Assembly (NCBI RefSeq): GCF_010093535.1
Contig: NW_022985172.1
Coordinates: 352,263 to 416,262 of the forward strand
Reading direction: 5' to 3'
Length of the DNA stretch: 64,000 nucleotides
Source: Lindgomyces ingoldianus
Lineage: Eukaryota > Ascomycota > Dothideomycetes > Pleosporales > Lindgomycetaceae
The notes under the pieces are model-generated. The model saw only the letters and a program-made list of their open reading frames with translations, was not told where the DNA came from and ran no database searches. Positions 1-10,570 of this stretch are shown piece by piece (within the stretch, counting starts at the first letter, position 1; every line of letters starts with the position of its first letter). The translations under genes and the position numbers were made by a program.

Positions 1-107
1 CTACAACCACCAAGAGAGCGTCGTCAGCCATCCATTCAGCAGAGATATACTCAGGATTCACTTACCTCCTACAACCACCAAGAGAGCGTCGTCAGCCATC
101 CATTCAG
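1..107. repeat. 39-bp direct repeat, period 68
   Basis: A 39-base sequence beginning ctacaaccaccaagagagcg occurs at 1-39 and again, identical, at 69-107. The first copy touches the window edge, so the array may continue to the left. No coding frame is apparent. It looks like a minisatellite or the edge of a repetitive element. Confidence 0.85.
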
Positions 108-420
108 TCGACATTCTATTTATTGCATTCGCTTACCATGATTCTAGTTGAAATTATCTACTAATATTAAACTTGTTTGTTGATAGAATTGTTCAGAGTC
201 TTGAGCGAAAAAAATCGGGCGAGGCCTGGAAAGTTTGTTGAAAACCGGTCAACAGAATGCGGAATAGCGGATAAGAGCATTTCTGCATCGCGATCGCCGA
301 TCTGCCGCAAATCCAAGGCACTTCATCGTATGGCCGGTCAAGGACGCGCCACATCAACCAGTAAGACTAGCCTTCGCAATGGAGACGGTGTGATCGTGCA
401 ATGCGGCTTCGCCACCCACG

Positions 421-1860
421 ATCTATTGTATGCAAAAATCGGGGCATTTCTTGGCGTTCCTCGGATCTTTTTTTCCCTCACTAAAATTGTATGGGGTAAC
501 TAAATTTTAACAGAATTCTGGATATATTAACAAATTCTTCCTAGGAACATTGTTAGTAGGTTGAAGCCTTAAGTTTATATGAAGATACTGTTCTTAGCGC
601 TTTTTTGGAGTAACAGGACGACGATGGGCCCAAATCAGAGGGCCAGAGCAGCCCCAGCCCCCTAGATAGATCAGATTAACCTGGAGAGCAACCCACCAGC
701 CTATTCTACGCGGGCGAGGGCGCAAGGCCCGTCGGAGAAGCCTAAGGAGCCTGCTGGTGGTGATAAACAGAAGCTAGCGCGTTGTAAGTTAATCTGGTGA
801 TAGGAGCAAGTAGAAGAAGCTTACTGTATTCTAGCGCCTACAAAGAGCAAGCCTCCCCCTAAGAAAGCAGTAAAAGCCACTAAAAAATCTGCTCCTCCTG
901 CTCTAGCATAGTAAGAAGTTGTTTCTGTGGTTCCTGTCTGTTGTCCTGAGCCTAATACCTTATCTAATATACTTAGTAATGAGCTCCCTTTGCTGCTGAG
1001 GAGCTTGCCTCTAACTTTTATCTTATCTCAGCCTGCTTCTGCTCCTGCGGCTGCTAGAGAGTCTTCTCCCCCTGAGCAGGTGATGGAGTTTGACGTCGCT
1101 GTACAATATCTAATACGCGTGAATGGTGATAAGGCTGATAGTAAGCTAGTAGATAAGGGTGTCCTATAGGCGTTTTTCTTGCTCTTACAGGTGGAGGATT
1201 AGGTTGACGCTATAATTAAGGGCCTGTTAGTACAGCAGCATGTGAAGGGTTGAGATTTCTGTGTTACCTCGCGCGCAGTTTAATATAGAGCTGATAAGCG
1301 CGGAGCCGGCTGGCAGCTTTAAATTTATCCTGGTATCTCTATCCACTGCGGACTAATTCCTTAAACAGAGCTTCTCTGTCCTTATTGCTGATCTTAGCAG
1401 GTCTCCTAAGCTTTATAGGTAGTGGTTTACGGACGCTGCTATAGTCCTTTAGGTTATCCTCTATATTTTGAACTGCATGGAGAGAGCAGCCTTTACAATT
1501 GGCAATAGTGATTCTAGACCACCTAAGCAGGAGAAACTGACAGATGTTTATACGAACGCGATTATTGAGCCCTTGACTACTTGGTTTGATATACTGGGGT
1601 TGTTGGAGCCGACAAGGAAGGCTGGAGATGCTATGGGCGCGATACATTGTGACCTAACGCGTTGTTACTCTTAAAAAAGTTAGTATACGCGCTCCTCTAT
1701 ACAAAATAAAAGCTTTAACTTACCTAGGGCAGTTCCATTAGGTTTTTATTGATATATAGTGGATCCTGTTGAAATTTCGATCTCTCATACAATTTTGGTG
1801 GGGGAAAAAAATTCCCAAGGGCAGTGCCAAGAAAGGCCCCGATTTTTGCATACAATAGAT
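421..1860. mobile_element. Degenerate TIR-bounded element (about 1.44 kb)
   Basis: The segment 421-490 and the reverse complement of 1790-1860 are about 80 percent alike by eye: both start atctattgtatgcaaaaatc and continue through ggggc, a ttcttggc block, a T-run and a ccctcac/cccacca block to aaaattgtatg. Weaker similarity continues inward for another 50 or so bases. This arrangement fits terminal inverted repeats of a DNA transposon or a non-autonomous derivative. The interior holds only a broken reading frame (624-1169) and short AT-rich sequence; no transposase motif was recognised. Exact ends and any target-site duplication were not resolved. Confidence 0.6.
624..1169 (+). pseudogene. 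Broken Ala/Pro/Lys-rich frame inside the TIR element
   Basis: A single reading frame from the ATG at 624 to 1169 keeps a biased, protein-like composition (Ala, Pro, Lys and Ser rich, gag-like flavour) but is interrupted by several TAG/TGA stops, for example just after the first 13 codons and near 798-803. The part from 927 on is open for 80 codons. The frame continuity across the stops suggests a once-coding sequence decayed by point mutation. No family was recognised, so the function is left open. Confidence 0.4.
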
Positions 1861-2040
1861 TTATCCGCTAGGCTACCGTGATTAATCAGCACTCGCACGG
1901 TTTTTAGAACTCGCACGATTTTGAGATGTTTAACGATCTGCTTTTAAATCTCTAGAGCAGAGAGCTGAGCAAAATAAAACTTTAATCAATTACACTAAGT
2001 TAAAATTCTCTAAAAATTTTATACACCAAGCCCAAATCAC

Positions 2041-2956
2041 ATGTCCCCACAAGATATCGAAGCTGGACAACATTATGCTGGCGGCTATGCCTCGTTTGCT
2101 GAATTCATTGAGAGGGATCCAGAGTTGGCCATATACCGTAGATTCCAACACTTGAGCGCCAGGAATATTCTGTATCTGCAGAGCGAGCTGGTTGAAGCGG
2201 AGAAGCGGTTGGCGGAATTTGATAAAGAAGACCGAGAGCAAAAGAAATCCAACACCGATGTTATGCTGTGTACAAGATGTTGGATCTCATTACGGTCAGA
2301 AGCAACACGCAGCGATCGAGCCGAGAAGCGGGAAACCCTTATTCTAAAGATACGGCTGCTCATGAAAGAATACCGTGAGGGTCATCCAATGAGTCTGAGG
2401 AATTCTGCAGAGATGCTTACGGAAAATTATAGACGAAGCCATTTTGCTTCAAAGTCAAGTCATGCAGCTTGAGAATCCATTATCCCGCACCTGGGAGGTT
2501 TTTCGAAAATGGTATTCCAAATCTCGCCCTTTAATCGAAGATTTTAATGGCATGCAAGCCATGAAGTTAGCGGATTTCGTAGCTCTGCGGCCGGCACTAG
2601 AGCGAGACAGATTATCGCAGTTTTTGCACAAATACGGTGGTTATGCCACTTTTCTCTGCAAGGGTAACGGTAACAGTGCAAGCTCAGTCCATTATTTCTC
2701 CGAGCAACACATATCGCAGATTGTCACTTTTATCGGAGTCCTGACGTCAGCAATATTGCTGATAGGAGCTATTGTGTCTCTCTATGTGGTTGGGCGGCCT
2801 GGTGTGCGGTTAGGGATGATTGCAGGATTTACAATTCTCTTTGCTTTGAGCGTAGCTCTATTTACAAATGCGCGGAGAGCAGAGATATTTACGGCAACAG
2901 CAGCTTATGCAGCAGTTCTTGTGGTCTTCGTATCTGGTAATTTGGGGAGTGTCTAA
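2041..2956 (+). CDS. DUF6594 membrane protein, two exons
   Basis: Exons 2041-2374 and 2433-2956 encode 285 residues. The 58-nt intron (GTGAGG...TATAG, with a cttac branch point) joins the codon for His in a KEYHEA segment, which is a typical DUF6594 sequence; without splicing the two halves lie in different frames. The N-terminal half has the family pattern (GYASFAEFIERDPELAIYRR, then LSARNILYLQSEL) with a coiled-coil-like heptad region. The C-terminal half ends in three closely spaced hydrophobic segments, about residues 199-222, 227-247 and 254-275, the usual DUF6594 architecture. Function of the family is unknown; it is abundant and variable in filamentous ascomycetes. The gene sits alone amid repeat debris, with a (GT)n tract just downstream. 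The start was chosen as the first ATG in frame. Confidence 0.85.
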
Positions 2957-3006
2957 TATCCACGTTGAACCGCACCTCGAAGTTGTACGATGGCCGTGTC
3001 GAGCGG

Positions 3007-3050
3007 TTGTTTGTTTGTTTGTGTGTGTGTGTGTATGTGTGTGTGTGTAC
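3007..3050. repeat. (GT)n microsatellite
   Basis: An imperfect TTTG/GT tract directly follows the DUF6594 gene. It produces spurious long Val-Cys reading frames on both strands, which are not genes. Confidence 0.95.
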
Positions 3051-5124
3051 CAATCCACGTGACGGCCCTGCATGAAATTGCGCCCCGCAGCGCGCATAGG
3101 GCTAATGATGACTTCCTAGTATCAGAGGGAAGTCCTAAGGCTCAGACAAGGCTATTCTATAAAAATTTAGAGTGATAAAAGCTTGACGTTGGTGGTGTGG
3201 GGAGAGAAATCTGTTACGCCACGGAAGGATACGTTGTACAAATCAGGCGCCGAAGCGACGATACAAAGGTAATTTTTAGTTTAAAGGGGATCACAAGCAT
3301 TTAGAATTAGCTATAACAGATTATCTTTATATATTTATAGTAATATTAGTTGTACGTATTAGTTTTCTAGTTGCTTAAAGTCAAAGTACCCCTCATTTGT
3401 CTCGCCACACAGGGTGTCTCGCTACGCAGGGATGCACGTTAAGCCCTCTAAGAACAGCGCGCGGAAGCGACTAGGTCTAGATGCTGATCTAGCTAGGATG
3501 AGGAAGTACCCTATCCTGTTGATAGTCTGATTTCTTGGCTATAAGCAACCGACTCCCACAAAATCGCACGATCGAAAGCATGCCACGGAATTCCATTGAA
3601 GGCCAAACACTGCAAATTCCTTGCTATGGTTCCATGAAAGCCCGTAATATATCACTCGTATATGTCAAACATATCAATGTATAAGCGGCTACTCTCTCTA
3701 GATTGCATTCTTCAATCATCAGCGTCGTGGGAATTTGCGCTCGTCTTTGTGGCTAGATTCTGGATGGCTGAATCTGGCGACACTAGGAATATATGCCGAA
3801 GTCAGAAAAATACAATATATATAACTTGATACTTCCGATTTCTAATATGTCCTGCCATACGTTCGCCATTTGCTTTGCCCCAGGCAGGAATTCAAACCTC
3901 ATGTGCTATCTATGCGCCCGGAATCGTCAATTTTAAGTTTTTTGGGGTGAATATACAACGCTGGGTTACCCCTTGTAGGCTGTTTGTTGCGCCATCCCTG
4001 CAAGTGCTACTATGGTGAAGGCTGTTTATCGGTAGAGACCACCCATCTGATTCAATTTGCATAGTCCTCAGACCCAAGGAGTCATCTTGGATGATGTACA
4101 GCCAATCCACCAGGAACTATCTCTAGCTGATATTCCTGAACGTAGTCATAGGTCGGTAATAGTCCGCGAGAGGCTTACAATTTCCAAGTCTGCCTTCTTC
4201 GCCAAGTTCGTCGATGGTACCCTGTGTAGATCGAACTGCCCAACTGGTTCTCTCCCCCATATACTCGACAAAGCGACAAAGCCGCAATTGGAAGGCAGGT
4301 ATTGAATACATGACGGGGTTACGGGATAACTCGGAGGTCTTGAAGTCTTTGCTTGAGATTTGGAAGCGTCGTATTTCCCTTTCGTGATGCTTGTGGTAGT
4401 GCGTATATCTTCTGATAGATCGGGAGCTATTTTGCATGTTTGCAGAGTATCACATCCCTCGGGCTGCAATGAGGAATTTACACCTCGTTTGGACATAAAG
4501 CGCAAGTAGTTGTCTTTTTCATAAGTCTAAGGGGAAAGGGACCATCACAAAGCTTCGGAAACTCTAGTGAGAAAGGGCCTCCATGTATTATGACAAAATA
4601 ATCATCTTTTGTGTGCACGCAGTGACCCAGGAGGGAAGTAGGAAAATAGGTGCAGAAGTTGCAGTTAGAGTATTCCTCGCCAAAGGGATCGATTCTCAGA
4701 AATGTCTCCGGCTTACAATTGGCGCTGGCAGGAGGAAAACATAATTAAATGTGCCGCAGACGGATATACTCGCACCGAATACACGGTTTTGAATCGGATT
4801 GACGTCTTTCCTGGGAACGGTCGTCTACGCAGTCATTGTGGAAAGGTGTTGTATAAAAGCTGTGTCGGCCTTACGGGTAGCGTGTGGATGGGAGGAAATG
4901 TAACCTATGTGAGAAAAATATCACAGGACTACTCGTTAGGGTGCAGGCTCTGCATTGTAGGCCTTATTTTGGTCAGGAGCGAGGAACATGCTACTGTTCT
5001 CGTTCCTCGGTTGAACTATCCATAAAAGAACTGCCGAAAAGAGATCTGTAGTGCTCTGATCGCCAAATCCACCTCTTTCACGGCGTTGTATGACAGCCAC
5101 CTCAAGCACCTCTCCCATTCTATG
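3051..5124. other. Gene-poor AT-rich stretch
   Basis: About 2.1 kb without a recognisable gene. Open frames at 4057-4505 (both strands) and 4702-5025 have no family features, no signal sequence and no plausible splice structure. I regard them as chance frames. The right end should contain the 3' untranslated region of the P450 gene. Confidence 0.5.
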
Positions 5125-6883
5125 CTAATATTTAACCCCAACAGCGGGTTTCCCAATTCTCTCAATCAACTCCTTATGCCTCTCACTTCTCACCGTAATA
5201 TTGACCTCAAACGGTGCGAACCGATGTTCTCCAACATTCAAATTCATCGTATCGATCTTATGCTCCGGGTTCTCCGCAAAGTTGAAGCAGTATAGAAGAC
5301 GAGCCGCGGCGATCCACACGTTTGTGTCGCCGACGTGGTAGCCGGTGCATACGCGGCGGCCTAGGGGTTGTTAGTATTGGTGTTGGTGGGATTAGTAGGG
5401 AAAGGTGGAGATGGGATAGTTGGTAGGGTGCAATGGCGGTAGGGAATGGGGATAGGCAGATAGGAAGGTTCGAGGAAACAACACTAACCCGCGCCAAAAC
5501 TCCAATGCCCACTCAACGGATCCTCGACTAACTTCCTCCGTCCCTCATCATTCCCCTCTTCTCCCTCACCAAAGCCCTCGATTTCCGGGTCAAGCCACCG
5601 CTCCGGCCAAAACCTCAATGCATCTTTATGCTCCCTTTCATCCAGTGCAATCGCCCACGAATTCCACGTAAACACCGTATCTTTTGGAAACCTATAACCC
5701 TCAAACTCATCATCCTTAATCAGCATATGCGGAACCCCAATCTCCGCGAACGGTCGCCACCGAAACCCCTCTTTCGTAACCGCAGACATGTATGGTAGAT
5801 CGTGGCGGTCGGAGAAATCTGGCAAGCGGACTGCGTACCCACATATAGCGTCGAGCTCATCCTGCGCTTTTTTAACCCAGCGGGGGTCTTTCGCCGCGGC
5901 GGCGATGATTTGCGAGAGCGTCATGCGCGAGGTGTCGGAGCCTGCTTCCATGAGGGAGCCAAGGGCGAAGAGCGTTTGCGTTTCGCCAAGTTTGGCAGTT
6001 TCGGGGGCGGAGAGGAAGTGTGTTGCAAAGCAAGGAGGACATTTATTTTCTGTCATTCTGCGTTTGAGGTCGTTGACTTCAGTTGTATAGACTTTCAGCA
6101 CTTTTTGGAATGCGCGGTTGCCTCGCACGCGCCACCACTGGAGGGGCTTAGGAAGGCGGTCCAGGATGTAGAAAGTGTCGACGAGATTGGCGCCGGGTTG
6201 CAAGGCTGCGATGAACTCTCTGCTTGTGTCGAAAAGCTTTTCGATATTTTCGTCGGAGCTTTCTGCACGCTTTGCAAAAACCACGCTCATAATCACGCTA
6301 TTCGCAAACCGTTGATTGGCGCGAAACCATTCTTCAGGTTTGCATAAATAGTCCCAGACCAAGTGTCTAGATTCTAGGTCCTGGAATGGGGCAAAGGTAG
6401 CAGCATTCTTGATATTAAGAATTGAGTGCATGATTTTCCGGATGGACCGCCATTGCGGGCCATAGGGTTGGACAACCATGCGGCAGCCGCCGGACATCAG
6501 GGTACTAGTGTAAGGGAAGCGTGGTCGGGAGGAGTAGATTGCGGAGCGTTTTTCGAGGAGGGCGTTTACGGTGCGAGAGGAATTTAAGAAGACCCATGTG
6601 TTGTCAGCAACTTTGATGGTGAACCTAGATGGACTGTTAAAAAGGGATGCGGGAGTAAAGGAGGGAGGGAATACATTTCACCATATTTTTCGGCCATCTC
6701 TTTTGCCCAGGGACCTTGATGGAACGGCGGCATTTGGAACATGTTGCCGAAGTAAGGCACACCTTTCGGACCCGGAGGTAGTTTGTACTTCCTGCTCCAT
6801 TGGTAATTATTCCACAGCTTTCCGAGGACAAGAACCCCTAATGCGAGTAAGAGTGTTGCAATGAAAAAGCTAGTGGAAGTCAT
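5125..6883 (-). CDS. Cytochrome P450 monooxygenase
   Basis: Three exons, 6883-6675, 6624-5489 and 5360-5125, give 526 residues; introns of 50 and 128 nt are phase-consistent. An N-terminal hydrophobic anchor (about residues 3-22) is followed by the proline hinge PPGPKGVPYFGN. The I-helix oxygen-binding motif AGSDTS is near residue 300, the K-helix ExxR is in KEGFRW, the meander has FWPERW, and splicing restores the haem loop FGAGRRVCTGYH with Cys453. The protein is ER-anchored and would accept electrons from NADPH-P450 reductase. Overall similarity is to the large fungal secondary-metabolism P450 group resembling CYP64-like oxidoreductases; the substrate is unknown. The next gene upstream, on the same strand, is an FAD monooxygenase, so they may serve one small catabolic or biosynthetic route. 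No key residue is missing. Confidence 0.9.
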
Positions 6884-7425
6884 GGTGCTGTTTAACTGAT
6901 GCGGAAATGTTGAGACTCCCGACTCTACACGGGAATGGACATGGAAATGTAGTGGATTTATCAACAAACGCCCGACGACCCGCGCGTTCGAATCTCACGT
7001 TGGACCAACCTCATATAACCTGGGCACGCCTAGGCGCATGAGGTGGAGTACACAGATCGCGATGAGGCTGCCGTCGTCTGTGTTGGGTGCACCGTGTTTC
7101 GCATGCTTCCCCAAGTGGGGTAGAAAGTTCAAGGGGAAACGTGATGGTGGGGCATTGAAGCTCTGAGCACATATGCATCATCAGGAACGGGGCGTTCATG
7201 ATTGGACACCTTAGGAATATTTGGAATAGTTTCATGCGAATGCTAAAGAGGATGTATTGTCACAACCGGTTCGAATGGAAGCGCCCACCAGTCAAATTGA
7301 AAGCGGAACGAGACGTAGAATGCCAGCGGAGCATGGTTTAAGGCAACTTGGCTAAGGTTGAGATCCAAATCGTACAATTGGTATGTCAACAGTGGAGACT
7401 TAGAAGAGAAGGAAACTCTTACGGT
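6884..7425. other. P450 promoter and FMO 3' region
   Basis: About 540 bases between two minus-strand genes. It must contain the P450 promoter and the end of the monooxygenase transcript. An ATG-started minus-strand frame at 7235-7011 (74 codons) has no family features and is probably chance. Confidence 0.5.
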
Positions 7426-8798
7426 TTACGCCTGGGCGCCGTTCAATGGGACGGGCTTGTTCTTGTAATATTGCGTGAAGTCGTGCCTCACAGCATGGAC
7501 GGCTTCCGCAACCGACTTCCCCCACACTGGATCATCGCTCGCCTTCTGGCACATCTGGAAGAACTCTTCTTGCTCTTTTTTGCAGTTGGGGTCCCACAAC
7601 CTATGGAAGTTTGCGCGCGACATTGGGTCAATCATTTCACGCCAAATCTTAATGCGGATCTCGCTGTATTTATCGAGGATGTCCTCGTCGAGTTGGTCCT
7701 CGTGGATGCCAATGAAGCAGTCATAGAGAGAACCGACATCTGCAAATCCTCCAGTGAGGCCAAGTCCGCCGCTGCTATCGTTTAGCATGAAATGGAATGC
7801 GAGGAGAAATTGCTTACAATGGATTGCACAAATGCGCTGCATCTGCGACGAGCACAATCTTGCCGACTCTGAAACTCGGAGCACATCTCTGTTGCAGCTT
7901 GTAGGGACTCATTGAGGCCAGCTTATACTCGCCAGGTTTGGGATTGCCTGGTAGAATCTGCTCGTATCGCATCGGCTGACGTTCGATGATCTCTTCTCTT
8001 GAGAGGTTTCCGTCGTCACCGTAAGTCACCCGCCAAAGGCCATCGGTTGTAATTTTGGCGGCCATGTACCAATCTGTGGGGTGAACAATGAAGTTGGAGT
8101 CCCACCAGCCGAACTTCTCATCGAATGGGAGGTAGACCTGGGGCGTCAACACGCGGGAAGACGCACGAAGGCCAGGCACTTACATTTGTAGCCACGATCT
8201 GCTGCTTGAGCGTCTCTCCTGGATATTCTTTGCCGAAGAGCGCTCTGCGGACGCCACTTGTAGCTCCGTCAGCACCCACGACGTAGTCTCCACCAAACTT
8301 CTTGGTTCCGTCAGCCGTCTCCACGATGACTCTCGCCTCTTTCTCGTCCTGCTCGACGTCCACCACCTTGTGAGCCCAGAGGATCTGTGTGCCCTCGTAG
8401 CTCTCGAAATGCCGGACGAGCAAAGGACCCAGGCGATCTAGGGGAAGCACGACCATGGCGTACTGCGACTGCTCGGGTTCGCGGCCCATGCCGGCTAGGA
8501 AGGTGCCATCCTGCAGCCGCCAGCAAACACCTCTAGGCGAGAAGCCTTGCTTGCGCACATCGTCTATTATGCCCGCGCGGTGGAAGTCATAAACGGCGGA
8601 CGGGGCGTAGTGGGCAGCGCGGGGGTTGCCGTTGATTTTGGTGTCAGCATCGAGGATGGTGACTTTGATCTTTTGGCGAGCGAGCATGATACCCAGCAGA
8701 AGGCCGGAAGGGCCAGCGCCCACGATAACGACCTGCTCTCATTAGCAACCCAATCCCCCTTGCCACGAAGAACGTCGTACGTGATTGATCTTTGGCAT
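7426..8798 (-). CDS. FAD-dependent aromatic-type monooxygenase (PHBH fold)
   Basis: Four exons, 8798-8781, 8732-8184, 8137-7818 and 7774-7426, encode 411 residues; introns are 48, 46 and 43 nt. The first exon is only six codons and was chosen because its splice puts MPKINH directly before the Rossmann motif VVIVGAGPSG (GxGxxG, residues 11-16). The second FAD/NAD motif GADG is at 159-162. The third motif, spliced from two exons, reads VADAAHLCNPF then SGGLGLTGG, with Asp288 where the family usually has GD. This is the class A flavoprotein hydroxylase family (relatives of MhpA, PheA/TfdB and para-hydroxybenzoate hydroxylases), which hydroxylates aromatic or enolic substrates with NAD(P)H and oxygen. 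It is shorter than the 550-600 residue phenol hydroxylases because there is no C-terminal thioredoxin-like domain. Its neighbour is the P450. Confidence 0.88.
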
Positions 8799-10570
8799 GG
8801 CTATTTCTGTTGGTGTCGCTAGGGTTGCAGTCAATGGTCAGCGATATGAGATCAGTGTTTTTCATCTATTTCTCCTTATAAGGAGCGAGAAGCTCTGCTC
8901 AGGTGGGGCAGGCATGGTGTCAGCGGAGGAGGGAGCGGGATGCCTTCTCCATGCTCCTGGCTTGTTCCGCTCTTCTCCAGTGTGCGGGGGAAGCACGCAG
9001 GGACATGAGAAGGGCGATGCCCCACATCCATGTCGGCGTCGGGCGACGGTCAGCCGAGGTTGCCAAGACCAGTCCCGTGATTTGCTTAGTCAAGGGAGGA
9101 TACTCCTGACGGCACTTGGGGGTTGTGGAGGTTGAGGGCGCGCTGAAGACCCCGAAGGGTGGGGAGGCTATCCTTGTATGTCCAGAACTCCAAACTCCAA
9201 GATGCTGACGTTGGTGGGCCTGCTAGTTCTAGATGAAAATAGACTGGCGAAGGGCTGCAGGGAAAAAGTTCTCAGAGGGGACGTCTGAAAAGGACGTGGA
9301 GAGCATCGCGCATTAGCACGTGGATCGACTGACTGTTGAGTCCGGCTCTATATTTGGATCCCGGGCGGCTTGAAGCAGGTTTACTCAGCTGCAACGGCTC
9401 TCGCAACATGTTGAACCGGAGGCGCCAAAACTCTTGTTGAGATGCACAAGCCGATGCTGTGCGCGCGGCCTTGGCAGCGACTAAGCTTTTCCACTTTTCA
9501 CCTCCGTGCAGCTTCCATCCCCCGACCACGGCCTCGAAACTCACTCATCCCTCAGCTTTCATATGCGAGTAATCAACTCCATCAATTCTCCGATGCAATG
9601 CAATCACAGATGGGTTTTTCACGTCGCCTGAGAGCTACGGCTTTGACTCACTGCCCCCGCAACCAAGCACTGCTCCGTTCCAGTTCCATCTCAACGTCGC
9701 ACTGATCCACCATCTTATCATTTCACGATGCTCGGGGGGAGCCGACTATTGGACGCGCATCACCCGGCATCGAGGACCCATATGTACCCACTCATTGCTA
9801 TCTCGGGTTTCCTCATTCATTCTTCGTGCGGTGGAGCTGCCGGTGGCGACGTTTCCTGCTAACCCCTTGGTGCTGCAACCATGGCGGCAATTTGTGGGCA
9901 AAAAAAGATCGAATGGTGGCCATGTGTCTTGTATTGATATCCAAGAGGCTCTACGTTGTTGATAACAATGTTCGCCGTGGACAGCCACTGCCGCCGCCAC
10001 ATGCGCCATTGCTTCCCAGAACCATGGTTTGGCTTCGCTCTGGCTTCCCGCTGTGCGCGTTTTCTCCCACGTCCACCCGCCCTTTGTGCGGTCCCTCGCG
10101 GCGGCTCTTTCTCTTGCCTATGACTGCAAATTCGAACCTTCTCGCCCTTTGTATTTGCAGAAGACTGGGTCCTTTGACGCCACAAATGACTTTCGACCAG
10201 GTTTTGATCGCCGTTCCCGTGACTCCGGTAGGCTAGGTTGACAACTTCCATCTCCTCCTGCAGTGACTTATCGCAATTCCACGTCAAGCATTTCATCGTC
10301 GGCGTCTTATCTCACCACACCGCCCATTGATATCTTCAGTCTCTTTTGCGCCCGTCTCCACTTGGCAGATAATTGACCCTTCCACTTCCCCGACAAAGAA
10401 TCCCCCGACTCCCCAGTTCGTTCATAGTAGCCTCGAACGCGTAAATCCGTCCGCAGTTATTGCAACGGATCAGACAATAACCAATTGTCTTACATCGTAT
10501 TCTAGCAATCGCGTTCCCCAGCCAAGCTCGAGTGTGACGGCCAAGAGGAGCTGCAGACCCGTACATAGTT
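8799..10570. other. Intergenic region between FMO and Prm10-like gene
   Basis: About 1.8 kb. Several frames on both strands (9442-9705, 9826-10296, 10029-10241) overlap each other and none shows family features. The right third is CT-rich and probably forms the promoter and long 5' leader of the 913-residue gene. Nothing else is supported. Confidence 0.5.

Noticed and set aside
2858..3175. Overlapping frames with Val-Cys or His-Thr repeats
   Set aside because: They are translations of the (GT)n microsatellite on both strands and of the DUF6594 gene in other frames.
4057..5025. Frames of 80-120 codons on both strands
   Set aside because: No motif, signal peptide, splice structure or composition typical of coding sequence; they overlap each other.
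5788..6347. Plus-strand frames of 100 and 181 codons
   Set aside because: They are antisense shadows of the P450 gene, which has all family motifs on the minus strand.
6975..7010. tRNA-like segment (gcgttcgaatctcacg...ggacca)
   Set aside because: The TTCGAAT resembles a T-loop, but its stem does not pair and no D- or anticodon arm or matching acceptor strand is found upstream.
9826..10296. Frames of 136 and 145 codons opposite each other
   Set aside because: They mirror one another on both strands and precede the long gene; composition suggests CT-rich leader sequence rather than coding DNA.
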